A DNA stretch of 64,000 bases, taken from the NCBI RefSeq assembly GCF_000189415.1, contig NC_015144.1:1281001-1345000 (forward strand), read 5' to 3'. The position numbers were made by a program, and so were the translations under genes. Under the pieces are notes generated by a model, which ran no database searches, was not told the origin of the DNA, and saw only the letters and a list, made by a program, of their open reading frames with translations. Positions within the stretch are counted from its first letter, which is position 1, and every line of letters starts with the position of its first letter. Source of the DNA: Weeksella virosa DSM 16922 (GTDB lineage Bacteria > Bacteroidota > Bacteroidia > Flavobacteriales > Weeksellaceae). Positions 27,296 to 36,310 of the stretch are shown piece after piece.

Positions 27296-27790
27296 ATGGC
27301 AACTGAAAATAAAAATCTATCACAGTACGATAAAAGCACACTACCATCAGGTAAAGGAAAATGCTTTGCAATCGTAACCTCAGAATGGAATAATCACATA
27401 ACATTCAATCTAAGAGATGGCGTAAAAGATACGTTGATAGATTTGGGAGTAGATGAAAAAGATATCTTAATGATGCATGTGCCAGGTAGTTTCGAGTTGG
27501 TCTATGGAGCCGATAAAATCGCACAAAAGTACCCAAATCTCGACGGAATAATAGCGGTAGGATGCGTCATAAGAGGAGAAACCGCACACTTTGATTATGT
27601 CTGCCAAGGCGTTACCCAAGGTATTCAATTTCTTAATCAGAAACATCCAATGCCCATAATATTCTGTTTATTAACTGATGAAAACGAACAACAATCGATT
27701 GATCGTTCGGGCGGAAAACATGGGAATAAAGGAGTAGAAGCAGGTGTTGCAGCTGTAATCATGGCCGATTTCAAATCTCAATTATCGTAA
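27296..27790 (+). CDS. ribH: 6,7-dimethyl-8-ribityllumazine synthase
   Basis: 164 residues. Penultimate step of riboflavin synthesis: condenses the pyrimidinedione with dihydroxybutanone phosphate. Conserved N-terminal S-E-W-N near 29-32 (aromatic stacks on the pyrimidine), P-G-S-F-E-L near 63-68, G-C-V-I-R-G-E-T-A-H-F-D with catalytic His98, and G-N-K-G-x-E-A near 142. No other rib gene is adjacent. Confidence 0.93.
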   Translation: MATENKNLSQYDKSTLPSGKGKCFAIVTSEWNNHITFNLRDGVKDTLIDLGVDEKDILMMHVPGSFELVYGADKIAQKYPNLDGIIAVGCVIRGETAHFDYVCQGVTQGIQFLNQKHPMPIIFCLLTDENEQQSIDRSGGKHGNKGVEAGVAAVIMADFKSQLS

Positions 27791-27799
27791 ATATTGTAA

Positions 27800-28528
27800 A
27801 TGAATCCTGTCGATTATTATACCGAAAAATTTTATATCGATTACAGTAGAGTCTATCCCAACCGTAAAATAAAATACCCAGAATTGGCAAACATTCTACA
27901 AATAACCGCAGCCAATCATGCAGATTTTTGTGGTTTGGGTTTTGATGATTTGCAGCATAATAAACAGGCTTGGGTGATGAATCGGATTCGGATTGAGATT
28001 GATACTTTACCCGAACTCAATGATGAGGTTACAATTGATACTTGGCTAGAGTTACTTCGTGTTCCGAAATCTATTCGGAACCTCGAGATAAAGAAAGAAG
28101 GGAAGAAACTAGTCGGTGTGTCGAGTTTGTGGGCCGTTTTCAATACAGAAAGAAGACGTCCAGAAGCATTGAAAATTGACGCTGACCACCTGAAAATTTT
28201 CACTGATTTACATGCGACATCTTTGGAAAATAATAAAATAGAAACTCCAGAAAGTTTCCAGAAAGTTGCAGAATATCAAGTAAAATTATCAGATTTAGAT
28301 GTAGTGAATCATGTTAATAATATTCAATATCTCACTTGGTGCCTCGATACTTTGTCCAAAGAAGAAGTATTGGAACGCTCGATTGCCGTTTTGGAAATGA
28401 ATTTTCTCAAAGAACTATCTTACCAGAAAATTATACATATCGAACAATATCGACAAGAACACGAACTCTATTTACGCATTAGAGATGAACAGTTTATATA
28501 TTTCGTGGCTAGAATCACTTATCAATAA
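27800..28528 (+). CDS. Acyl-ACP thioesterase family protein
   Basis: 242 residues, 9 nt after ribH (likely cotranscribed). Two hotdog halves: the first has A-N-H-A-D-F-C-G-L-G-F near 45 and W-V-M-N-R-I-R-I near 65; the second has L-D-V-V-N-H-V-N-N-I-Q-Y-L-T-W near 165, the D-x2-N-H-V-N-N-x2-Y pattern carrying the catalytic Asn/His of plant-type FatA/FatB and bacterial homologues. Releases fatty acids from acyl carrier protein. Confidence 0.8.
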   Translation: MNPVDYYTEKFYIDYSRVYPNRKIKYPELANILQITAANHADFCGLGFDDLQHNKQAWVMNRIRIEIDTLPELNDEVTIDTWLELLRVPKSIRNLEIKKEGKKLVGVSSLWAVFNTERRRPEALKIDADHLKIFTDLHATSLENNKIETPESFQKVAEYQVKLSDLDVVNHVNNIQYLTWCLDTLSKEEVLERSIAVLEMNFLKELSYQKIIHIEQYRQEHELYLRIRDEQFIYFVARITYQ

Positions 28529-28594
28529 TTTTTCGAATCTTCTTATACCAAAGCTCCAATAATCACGTTATCTAACAACATTGAAACAGAAAAT

Positions 28595-29623
28595 ATGCGT
28601 AAACTATATTTACTTTTGTTGATAATGATAGGAGTTTCTCAGCAAACATTTGCTCAGGACGGAACAAGAGTATATGAGTTTCTTAATATATCGACTTCTG
28701 CAAGACAAGCAGCCTTGGGTGGGAATGCACAAACTGCATGGGATGCCGATCCGAATATGTCGCTATGGAATCCAGCGCTGATGAACCATAAGATGCATGG
28801 GCAACTTGCTATGAATTACGTGTCGTACATTGCCGATGTAAATTTTGCTACATTTTCGGGTGTTTATCAGTTAGCCGATGTTGATTTTCTTTCTCTGCAC
28901 GGACAATATGTAGATTACGGAAAGCTGATCGGCGCCGATGAAATCGGTAATCTAACCGGTGATTTCAAGGCGAATGATGCTGCAATTGTATTGGGTTATG
29001 GGAGAGAAATAAGCGATTTTTTCTCGGTAGGAGTTAATCTAAAATATATCAATTCTCGGATAGAATCGTATACTTCTTCAGCTGTAGCAGCGGATATTGG
29101 CATTTCATATCATAATTTTGATGATAATTTTAATGCAACTTTGGTCGCTAGAAATATCGGAAGTCAGATCAAATCCTACGATGGTAAAAAAGAAAAAATG
29201 CCCGTGCAAATCAATCTTGGATTGACGCATCGTTTAGAGCATGTACCGATAGAATTGAATCTTACTTTACACGATTTACAGAAATTCGATAATTCGATTC
29301 CAGAAAATAAAAACGGAAAAAAAACTTCTTTTGGTCGGAAATTTATAGATCACGTTTCGATCGGAGCAGAAATTTTTCCAGAACAAGATTTCAATCTACG
29401 AATTGGCTACAACTTTAAAAGAGGAAACGAGTTGGCAATCGATGATGTTCGTTCTTTTTCTGGACTTACTTACGGTTTCGGTTTTCGAGCAAACGCTTTC
29501 CGTATAGAATATGCTCATGCCAATTACCACAAATCGGGAGGAGCAAACCATTTCGGCATCATTGTTAATCTAGATCGACTGATTCAAGGGCGAGATTATT
29601 GGCGCAGTAATCCATGGTTATAA
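28595..29623 (+). CDS. porQ: Type IX secretion system protein PorQ
   Basis: 342 residues with a signal peptide (T-F-A-Q-D near 21). The mature protein starts Y-E-F-L-N-I-S-T-S-A-R-Q-A-A-L-G-G-N-A, the PorV/PorQ-type opening, followed by N-P-A-L-M and long FadL-like beta-barrel strands. PorQ is linked to gliding/T9SS in Bacteroidota. Order porQ then cmk is a known flavobacterial arrangement. A T9SS-tailed peptidase at 48829-50313 is a potential client of the system. Confidence 0.8.
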   Translation: MRKLYLLLLIMIGVSQQTFAQDGTRVYEFLNISTSARQAALGGNAQTAWDADPNMSLWNPALMNHKMHGQLAMNYVSYIADVNFATFSGVYQLADVDFLSLHGQYVDYGKLIGADEIGNLTGDFKANDAAIVLGYGREISDFFSVGVNLKYINSRIESYTSSAVAADIGISYHNFDDNFNATLVARNIGSQIKSYDGKKEKMPVQINLGLTHRLEHVPIELNLTLHDLQKFDNSIPENKNGKKTSFGRKFIDHVSIGAEIFPEQDFNLRIGYNFKRGNELAIDDVRSFSGLTYGFGFRANAFRIEYAHANYHKSGGANHFGIIVNLDRLIQGRDYWRSNPWL

Positions 29624-29651
29624 TCTAAGTTTTCTTTCTTATTTTTACAAC

Positions 29652-30350
29652 ATGAAATTACCAATTGTTATTGCTATAGACGGTTATTCTTCAACCGGGA
29701 AAAGTTCAACCTCTAAGCAGATTGCTCATGCCTTAGGTTTTATACATATCGATAGTGGAGCGATGTATCGAGCAATAACCTTATTTGCATTACGTAAAGG
29801 TTTTATTACGCCAAATAACCAAATCGCTACCCAAAAACTGATTCCTTTGTTATCTTCTATATCTATCCAATTCAGACCTAATCTACAAACCGGCAAACTA
29901 GAAACTTATCTCAACAATGAAAGGGTAGAAGATAAAATACGTTCGATAGAGATTTCCTCTCATGTTAGCAATATTGCAGCCATAAAAGAAGTGCGCGATC
30001 TTTGTGTAGAATTACAGCGTAGCATGGCAAAAGAGATGGAGGTAGTGATGGATGGTCGCGATATCGGGACCGTGGTTTTCCCAGATGCAAATGTGAAGCT
30101 TTTTATTACAGCCTCGGCAGAAGCACGTGCAGAAAGAAGGTTTTTAGAATATCAAGCAGAAGGTAAACAGGTAACTTATGAAGAAGTTTTGGCCAATGTA
30201 ATCGAACGCGATAAGATAGATAGTACGCGAGCAATAGCTCCATTAAAAGCCGCAGACGATGCAATTATTATCGATAATTCGTGTATGAATCTGGAAGAAA
30301 CCGTAGAAAAAGCATTGCAAATAATAAAGCAGAAACTTGCTGTTTTATAA
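29652..30350 (+). CDS. cmk: Cytidylate kinase
   Basis: 232 residues. Phosphorylates CMP/dCMP. P-loop G-Y-S-S-T-G-K-S-S at 11-19 (the S-S-T-G-K-S form is usual in Bacteroidota), H-I-D-S-G-A-M-Y-R near 34, D-G-R-D-I-G-T near 136-142 (CMP binding) and A-E-R-R lid Arg residues near 160. Downstream of porQ by 28 nt. Confidence 0.92.
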   Translation: MKLPIVIAIDGYSSTGKSSTSKQIAHALGFIHIDSGAMYRAITLFALRKGFITPNNQIATQKLIPLLSSISIQFRPNLQTGKLETYLNNERVEDKIRSIEISSHVSNIAAIKEVRDLCVELQRSMAKEMEVVMDGRDIGTVVFPDANVKLFITASAEARAERRFLEYQAEGKQVTYEEVLANVIERDKIDSTRAIAPLKAADDAIIIDNSCMNLEETVEKALQIIKQKLAVL

Positions 30351-30395
30351 AAAATTCCAGTAGGATGTATATCTAACCAAAAATAAGACAATTAT

Positions 30396-30920
30396 TTACT
30401 TTTTTACTTCCTGCCAATAACGTTGCTCTATTTCTTGTTTAGAGATGGGAGTAGTAGATTCTAAAAATCCTAAAAAAGGCGTAATTTTCACTGTATCTAT
30501 ACGGATTTCTTGTGTATCTATACACGTATTTTTTTGTAGGATAATTACTTGCTCTTGATTGATTTTAGAGATGTATAATGTTTGGATGTTTTCTGATTTT
30601 TTCATCCAAAAGGGACAAGGCGTAACAGAAAATATTCCATACAAGAGAAATGGAATCATCCCAAGAAAAATGGCAACAATAAATTTTATTATATTAGAAA
30701 AGTGCCACTTTTTTTTCAGATTAATTTGAATTATCACTATGAGATAGAGAGAAACTGCCGCCATGAAAACAACCCATTTCGGGAAGACTAAGCGTAAATT
30801 TGTATTGGTAAAGCTGTAACTGAAATTTTCGCCAACAAGGAAATATAATAAAAACCATACAATAAAGAAACTGCAGGCAATGATGATAACTGTCTTTAAG
30901 GTTTTGTTTTGCTGTAACAT
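30396..30920 (-). CDS. Hypothetical membrane protein
   Basis: 174 residues, three hydrophobic segments (about 9-26, 48-66, 79-100), then a ~70-residue soluble tail with C-P-F-W and C-I-D near residues 107 and 136. No family recognised. Transcribed away from ompA-like gene and convergent with cmk; AT-rich start region 30921-30990 with no clear promoter box. Confidence 0.6.
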   Translation of the reverse strand: MLQQNKTLKTVIIIACSFFIVWFLLYFLVGENFSYSFTNTNLRLVFPKWVVFMAAVSLYLIVIIQINLKKKWHFSNIIKFIVAIFLGMIPFLLYGIFSVTPCPFWMKKSENIQTLYISKINQEQVIILQKNTCIDTQEIRIDTVKITPFLGFLESTTPISKQEIEQRYWQEVKK

Positions 30921-30992
30921 AGGTCAGTATCCATAACAAATATAAGAAAAATTAATGCATTTTACCATGTTTCTTGAAATACTGGATAATAA

Positions 30993-31020
30993 AAAAACCA
31001 CCTCAATTGAGGTGGTTTTT
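30993..31020 (-). terminator. Terminator of OmpA/TSP3 gene
   Basis: Perfect palindrome AAAAACCACCTCAA/TTGAGGTGGTTTTT; the minus-strand read ends in T5. Confidence 0.85.
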
Positions 31021-31039
31021 TATTTATCTAAAGAAAGAA

Positions 31040-32542
31040 TTATTTCTTTTTAGAAGGTTTTACAACTTTCGTTTCGATAACTTCTGCGTTTTTCGGTAAT
31101 ACCTCAACACGTCTGTTTCTTTGGTAACACTCTTCAGTGTTTTCAGTACATAGTAATTGAGTTTTTCCTAATCCACGAGCTGTTAAACGTTTTCTATCAA
31201 CGTTTCCTCTTTCTACTAAGATGTTAACTAATGCTTGTGCACGTTTCAATGATAACGCTTTGTTGTAAGCATCTCTACCTCTTTGGTCAGCGTGTCCATC
31301 GATGTAGTAAGAGTTAGCTAATAAATCTTCAGAGTTAAGAATCTGAGCTGCTATACGTACGTCTTCGTAAGAAGATGGAACGATTTTATCTGAGTTGTAC
31401 TCGAATAAGATGTTCGATAAACGTTTTGCAACCTCAACTTCAGTCCAAGGACATCCGTTATTCTCTTTCGGACCTTTTACTGTAGGACAAGCATCATCCT
31501 TGTCTGGAATACCGTCACCGTCTGTATCAGGACATCCGTTAAACTCTGCTAATCCTGGTACTGTAGGACACTCATCGTCTTTATCTAATACTCCATCACC
31601 GTCAGTATCTGGCCAAGGACATCCGTTGTTTTCTTTCGGACCTGCAACTTCAGGACATTCGTCTTCGTTATCTGGAATACCGTCACCGTCTGTATCAGGA
31701 CATCCGTTAAACTCTGCTAGACCTGGTACATCTGGACATGCATCGTCTTTGTCAAATACACCGTCACCATCTCTATCAGGACATCCATTTGTTAATGGAT
31801 CATCTGTAGCGATACCAAAGTCGTCCGGACATGCATCTTCTTCGTCAGGGATGCCATCACCATCTCTATCTTGTTTTCCGAAACGGAAAGTTACCCCAAC
31901 TGTGTGTTGGAAGAAATCGAAATAGTCTGACTTAGCAGAAGGAATCCAGTTGTAGTCAGAAGCAACGTTCAAACCAAAGTTTTTAGTAAACCAGAAGTTG
32001 ATACCAGCACCTCCCGAAAGACCAAAATGATTTTTCTCAGTCTCTACATCTTTCCCTGCTACATGTGTATAAGGATTGTTTGATGAACCTAATGTAGTAG
32101 TTTGACCTTGTGCATTTGCAAATGCAGTAGTGTAATCGTAGTAGTGGTAGTTGGCACCAATTCTCAAATACGGATCAAACCACGAGTCTGATTTAAAGAT
32201 GTAATCATTCGCAAATTTATAGCGTAAACCTAAACCTGCATTGATGAATAATTCGTCTTTGATGTTGAAACGTTTGTTGTCAATCTCACCAACCGAAGCC
32301 GTTAAATCAACGTCAAAAGAACGGTTTAAGTTACGGATAACCGATAACTTAGATAGTGGAGGAACAATGCTCCAGTTATCTGTATCAAAGAAGTGGTCAA
32401 ATGCACCACGAACAGATCGGTGATCCGTTGCATGTGCTCCTACTGTAATCGCCCAAGGATTCTGAGAATTCTGAGCATCTACAAATGTGCTACCCGCAAC
32501 GAATAACATAACTGTAGATAATAATAGATTAAACTTTTTCAT
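31040..32542 (-). CDS. OmpA-family outer-membrane protein with TSP3 calcium-binding repeats
   Basis: 500 residues from ATG 32542 (a TTG two codons upstream is also open). Signal peptide to about residue 24, an N-terminal beta-barrel to ~225, then a run of Asp-rich type 3 thrombospondin repeats (D-x-D-G-D-G-I/V-x-D-x-x-D-x-C-P) with paired Cys, ~228-350, expected to bind Ca2+ and form a rigid stalk, and a C-terminal OmpA peptidoglycan-binding domain (I-D-G-H-A-D-Q-R-G ... N-R-R-V-E-V). Likely an abundant structural envelope protein. The TSP3 block gives internal DNA repeats with alternating near-identical units. Confidence 0.9.
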   Translation of the reverse strand: MKKFNLLLSTVMLFVAGSTFVDAQNSQNPWAITVGAHATDHRSVRGAFDHFFDTDNWSIVPPLSKLSVIRNLNRSFDVDLTASVGEIDNKRFNIKDELFINAGLGLRYKFANDYIFKSDSWFDPYLRIGANYHYYDYTTAFANAQGQTTTLGSSNNPYTHVAGKDVETEKNHFGLSGGAGINFWFTKNFGLNVASDYNWIPSAKSDYFDFFQHTVGVTFRFGKQDRDGDGIPDEEDACPDDFGIATDDPLTNGCPDRDGDGVFDKDDACPDVPGLAEFNGCPDTDGDGIPDNEDECPEVAGPKENNGCPWPDTDGDGVLDKDDECPTVPGLAEFNGCPDTDGDGIPDKDDACPTVKGPKENNGCPWTEVEVAKRLSNILFEYNSDKIVPSSYEDVRIAAQILNSEDLLANSYYIDGHADQRGRDAYNKALSLKRAQALVNILVERGNVDRKRLTARGLGKTQLLCTENTEECYQRNRRVEVLPKNAEVIETKVVKPSKKK

Positions 32543-32597
32543 TATCAAATATTTAGTATTTTGTTTTATTCAAAAATAATTAAAACAGTATGCAAAT

Positions 32598-33050
32598 TTA
32601 AGAATTCTTTATGATTCTTTCCAAATCTCTTTTCAAATCTTTTCCTTTAAGGGCTTCACGCTTATCATATAGTTTCTTTCCTTTGGCAAGGTATATTCTT
32701 AATTTTGCCAAGCCTTTATCATTGATATACAATGTAGTAGGCACTATTGTGAGGCCTGTTTCTTTTGTTTTTCGCTCTAGTTTTTTTAATTCTTTTTTTT
32801 GCAATAATAATTTTCTTTCTCTCTTCGGGAGATGATTGTAATGCGTTCCCCATGCATATTCATCGATAAACATGTTTATAATATACAATTCACCATTTTT
32901 CATTTGGCAGAAACTGTCTACTATAGAAGCTTTGCCAAGACGAATAGATTTTATTTCAGTGCCAAACAATTGAATGCCCGCATCAAATCCTTCTAACAAC
33001 TCATATTCAAAACGAGCTCGTTTGTTTTTTATACTAATCTCTTTTGACAC
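32598..33050 (-). CDS. smpB: SsrA-binding protein SmpB
   Basis: Binds tmRNA and delivers it to stalled ribosomes. Start chosen at GTG 33050 (150 residues, the normal size), because a minus-strand -7 box TAATTTTG at 33096-33089 lies inside the longer frame that opens at 33101. Motifs: N-K-R-A-R-F-E-Y near residue 8-15, [11 protein letters not shown] near 32-42 and the basic C-terminal helix with K-G-K-K-L-Y-D-K-R near 125. Divergent from the ABC-F gene. Confidence 0.9.
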   Translation of the reverse strand: MSKEISIKNKRARFEYELLEGFDAGIQLFGTEIKSIRLGKASIVDSFCQMKNGELYIINMFIDEYAWGTHYNHLPKRERKLLLQKKELKKLERKTKETGLTIVPTTLYINDKGLAKLRIYLAKGKKLYDKREALKGKDLKRDLERIIKNS

Positions 33051-33078
33051 CTTAGAATATTTTCCAATTAAAAATTTG

Positions 33079-33086
33079 TAACTTTG
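33079..33086 (+). promoter_or_regulatory. -7 box TAACTTTG of second ABC-F gene
   Basis: Exact TAnnTTTG match 32 nt before ATG 33119, back to back with the smpB box on the other strand (33089-33096). Confidence 0.5.
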
Positions 33087-33097
33087 CACAAAATTAA

Positions 33098-34744
<1,647 letters not shown>

Positions 34745-34750
34745 AGGAAA

Positions 34751-34779
34751 GAAACCTCTGACTATGTTTAGAGGTTTTT
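34751..34779 (+). terminator. Intrinsic terminator after ABC-F gene
   Basis: AAACCTCT ... AGAGGTTT stem followed by T-rich DNA. Confidence 0.75.
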
Positions 34780-34850
34780 ATTTTTAGGATAGATAAAAAC
34801 CCATAAACCAATATATTTTCATCCAAAACAAAGAAACAATTGGCTGATAA

Positions 34851-34882
34851 TTGGATTTTTTTAATCATAAGTCTTAAATTTG
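34851..34882 (+). promoter_or_regulatory. Promoter TTG-N21-TAAATTTG of UMP synthase gene
   Basis: TTG 34851-34853 and TAAATTTG 34875-34882, 21 nt apart, 16 nt before the ATG. Confidence 0.6.
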
Positions 34883-34898
34883 CTTAAACATTACACAA

Positions 34899-36248
34899 AT
34901 GAATCCACGCGAAGATTTTTTATTAAAAGCGTTCGAATTAGGAATCATCAAATTCGGAAACTTTACCCTGAAAAGCGGCATAGAATCACCTTTTTATGTT
35001 GATTTAAGACCATTAGCTTCTAGCCCACAATTATTGAAAACTTTATCCAATAATTTGTTAGAATTGGTCGATAATAAAGATTTCGAACTAATTTGCGGTG
35101 TACCCTATGCTGCCCTACCAATGGCAACAGCGATGAGTCTAACCTCGAATATACCCTTGATTATCAAACGCAAAGAAAATAAAGGTTACGGAACCAAGCG
35201 AATGGTAGAAGGTGTTTTCCACGAAGGCCAAACCTGTCTTCTGGTAGAAGATGTTATAACGTCTGGTAAAAGTTTACTCGAAACCATTGACCAAGTAGAG
35301 AGAGAAGGATTAATCGTTGAGGATCTTGTTGTTGTTCTCGATCGCGAACAAGGTGGTGTAGATAAACTACGCGAGCGAGGATATCATGTGCAAACACTTT
35401 TTACTATAAACGAAGTCATCGATATCCTACATAAATATCATCGTTTGACCGATTCGGAAAAGGTAAAAATAAAAGAATTTCTCAACAATCCAACCGAAGA
35501 AGTTGTACAAAAAAGGCTTCCACTAGAAGAAAAAAAAGTAACACATCCTATCGGGAAAAGATTAGTAGAACTGGCTCTGAAAAAACAATCGAATCTAATT
35601 GCGTCAGCAGATCTCATTACTTCTGCAGAAGTGTTGCGATTTGCAAACGAAGTAGCTGACCATATTGTAGCACTAAAATTACATTCCGATATCATTCAAG
35701 ATTTTTCTGATGATTTAATCTATCAATTGAAGAAATTGGCTAAAGAAAAAGAATTCTTATTGTTTGAGGATAGAAAGTTTGCCGATATCGGTAATACGCA
35801 AGAAATGCAGTTCAAGAAATCGATTTATAAAATTTCAGACTGGGCAGACTTGGTAACGGTTCATCCGATTGGAGGAGCAGAAAGTTTGAAGGTTTTCGAG
35901 AATACAGGTGTTATTACTTTGGCCGAAATGTCATCAAAAGGTGCCTTAACAGACGACTACTATTTCAGTAAAGTAATCAATGTATCCGAAAACGAACCCA
36001 AAGTTTTAGGTTGTGTTGCACAGCGCAAAATTGGTGATCATTTGTTGTTGTTTACGCCAGGTGTAAATATCAATGTAAGTGGTGATAGCAAAGGGCAACA
36101 ATACAACACGCCAGAAGTTGTTTTCAATAATTACCATACCGACTTTATGATTGTTGGTCGTGGGCTGTACAAATCTGCCGACGTTAAAACAGCTGCCAAA
36201 GAATATCAAACACTGGGATGGATAGCTTATTTGCAAAGCTTGAATTAA
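34899..36248 (+). CDS. pyrEF: Bifunctional UMP synthase: orotate phosphoribosyltransferase - OMP decarboxylase fusion
   Basis: 449 residues, catalysing the last two steps of UMP synthesis in one chain. N-terminal OPRT (1-~205): G-N-F-T-L-K-S-G near 20, C-G-V-P-Y near 66, PRPP motif L-L-V-E-D-V-I-T-S-G-K-S at 114-125. C-terminal OMPDC (~215-449): A-L-K-L-H-S-D near 258-264, catalytic D-R-K-F-A-D-I-G at 291-298 (Lys293), H-P-I-G-G near 315, T-P-G-V near 382, and I-V-G-R-G-L near 424. The order and the D-R-K-F-A-D-I-G-N-T-x2-x-Q form are those of eukaryotic UMP synthase. No break or frameshift at the joint. Confidence 0.92.
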   Translation: MNPREDFLLKAFELGIIKFGNFTLKSGIESPFYVDLRPLASSPQLLKTLSNNLLELVDNKDFELICGVPYAALPMATAMSLTSNIPLIIKRKENKGYGTKRMVEGVFHEGQTCLLVEDVITSGKSLLETIDQVEREGLIVEDLVVVLDREQGGVDKLRERGYHVQTLFTINEVIDILHKYHRLTDSEKVKIKEFLNNPTEEVVQKRLPLEEKKVTHPIGKRLVELALKKQSNLIASADLITSAEVLRFANEVADHIVALKLHSDIIQDFSDDLIYQLKKLAKEKEFLLFEDRKFADIGNTQEMQFKKSIYKISDWADLVTVHPIGGAESLKVFENTGVITLAEMSSKGALTDDYYFSKVINVSENEPKVLGCVAQRKIGDHLLLFTPGVNINVSGDSKGQQYNTPEVVFNNYHTDFMIVGRGLYKSADVKTAAKEYQTLGWIAYLQSLN

Positions 36249-36272
36249 TACAATAGATCGTATTCGTTATAT

Positions 36273-36307
36273 AAAAAAAAATCCGCAAATTTTTGCGGAT
36301 TTTTTTG
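36273..36307. terminator. Bidirectional terminator
   Basis: A-tract, ATCCGCAAA/TTTGCGGAT stem, T-tract, between convergent pyrEF and the M1 peptidase gene. Confidence 0.85.
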
Positions 36308-36310
36308 TGT

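Noticed and set aside
31395..31925. Long plus-strand reading frame rich in Ser/Pro/Gly repeats
   Set aside because: It is the antisense shadow of the TSP3 repeats of the OmpA-family gene; the Asp-rich minus-strand protein is clearly the real one.
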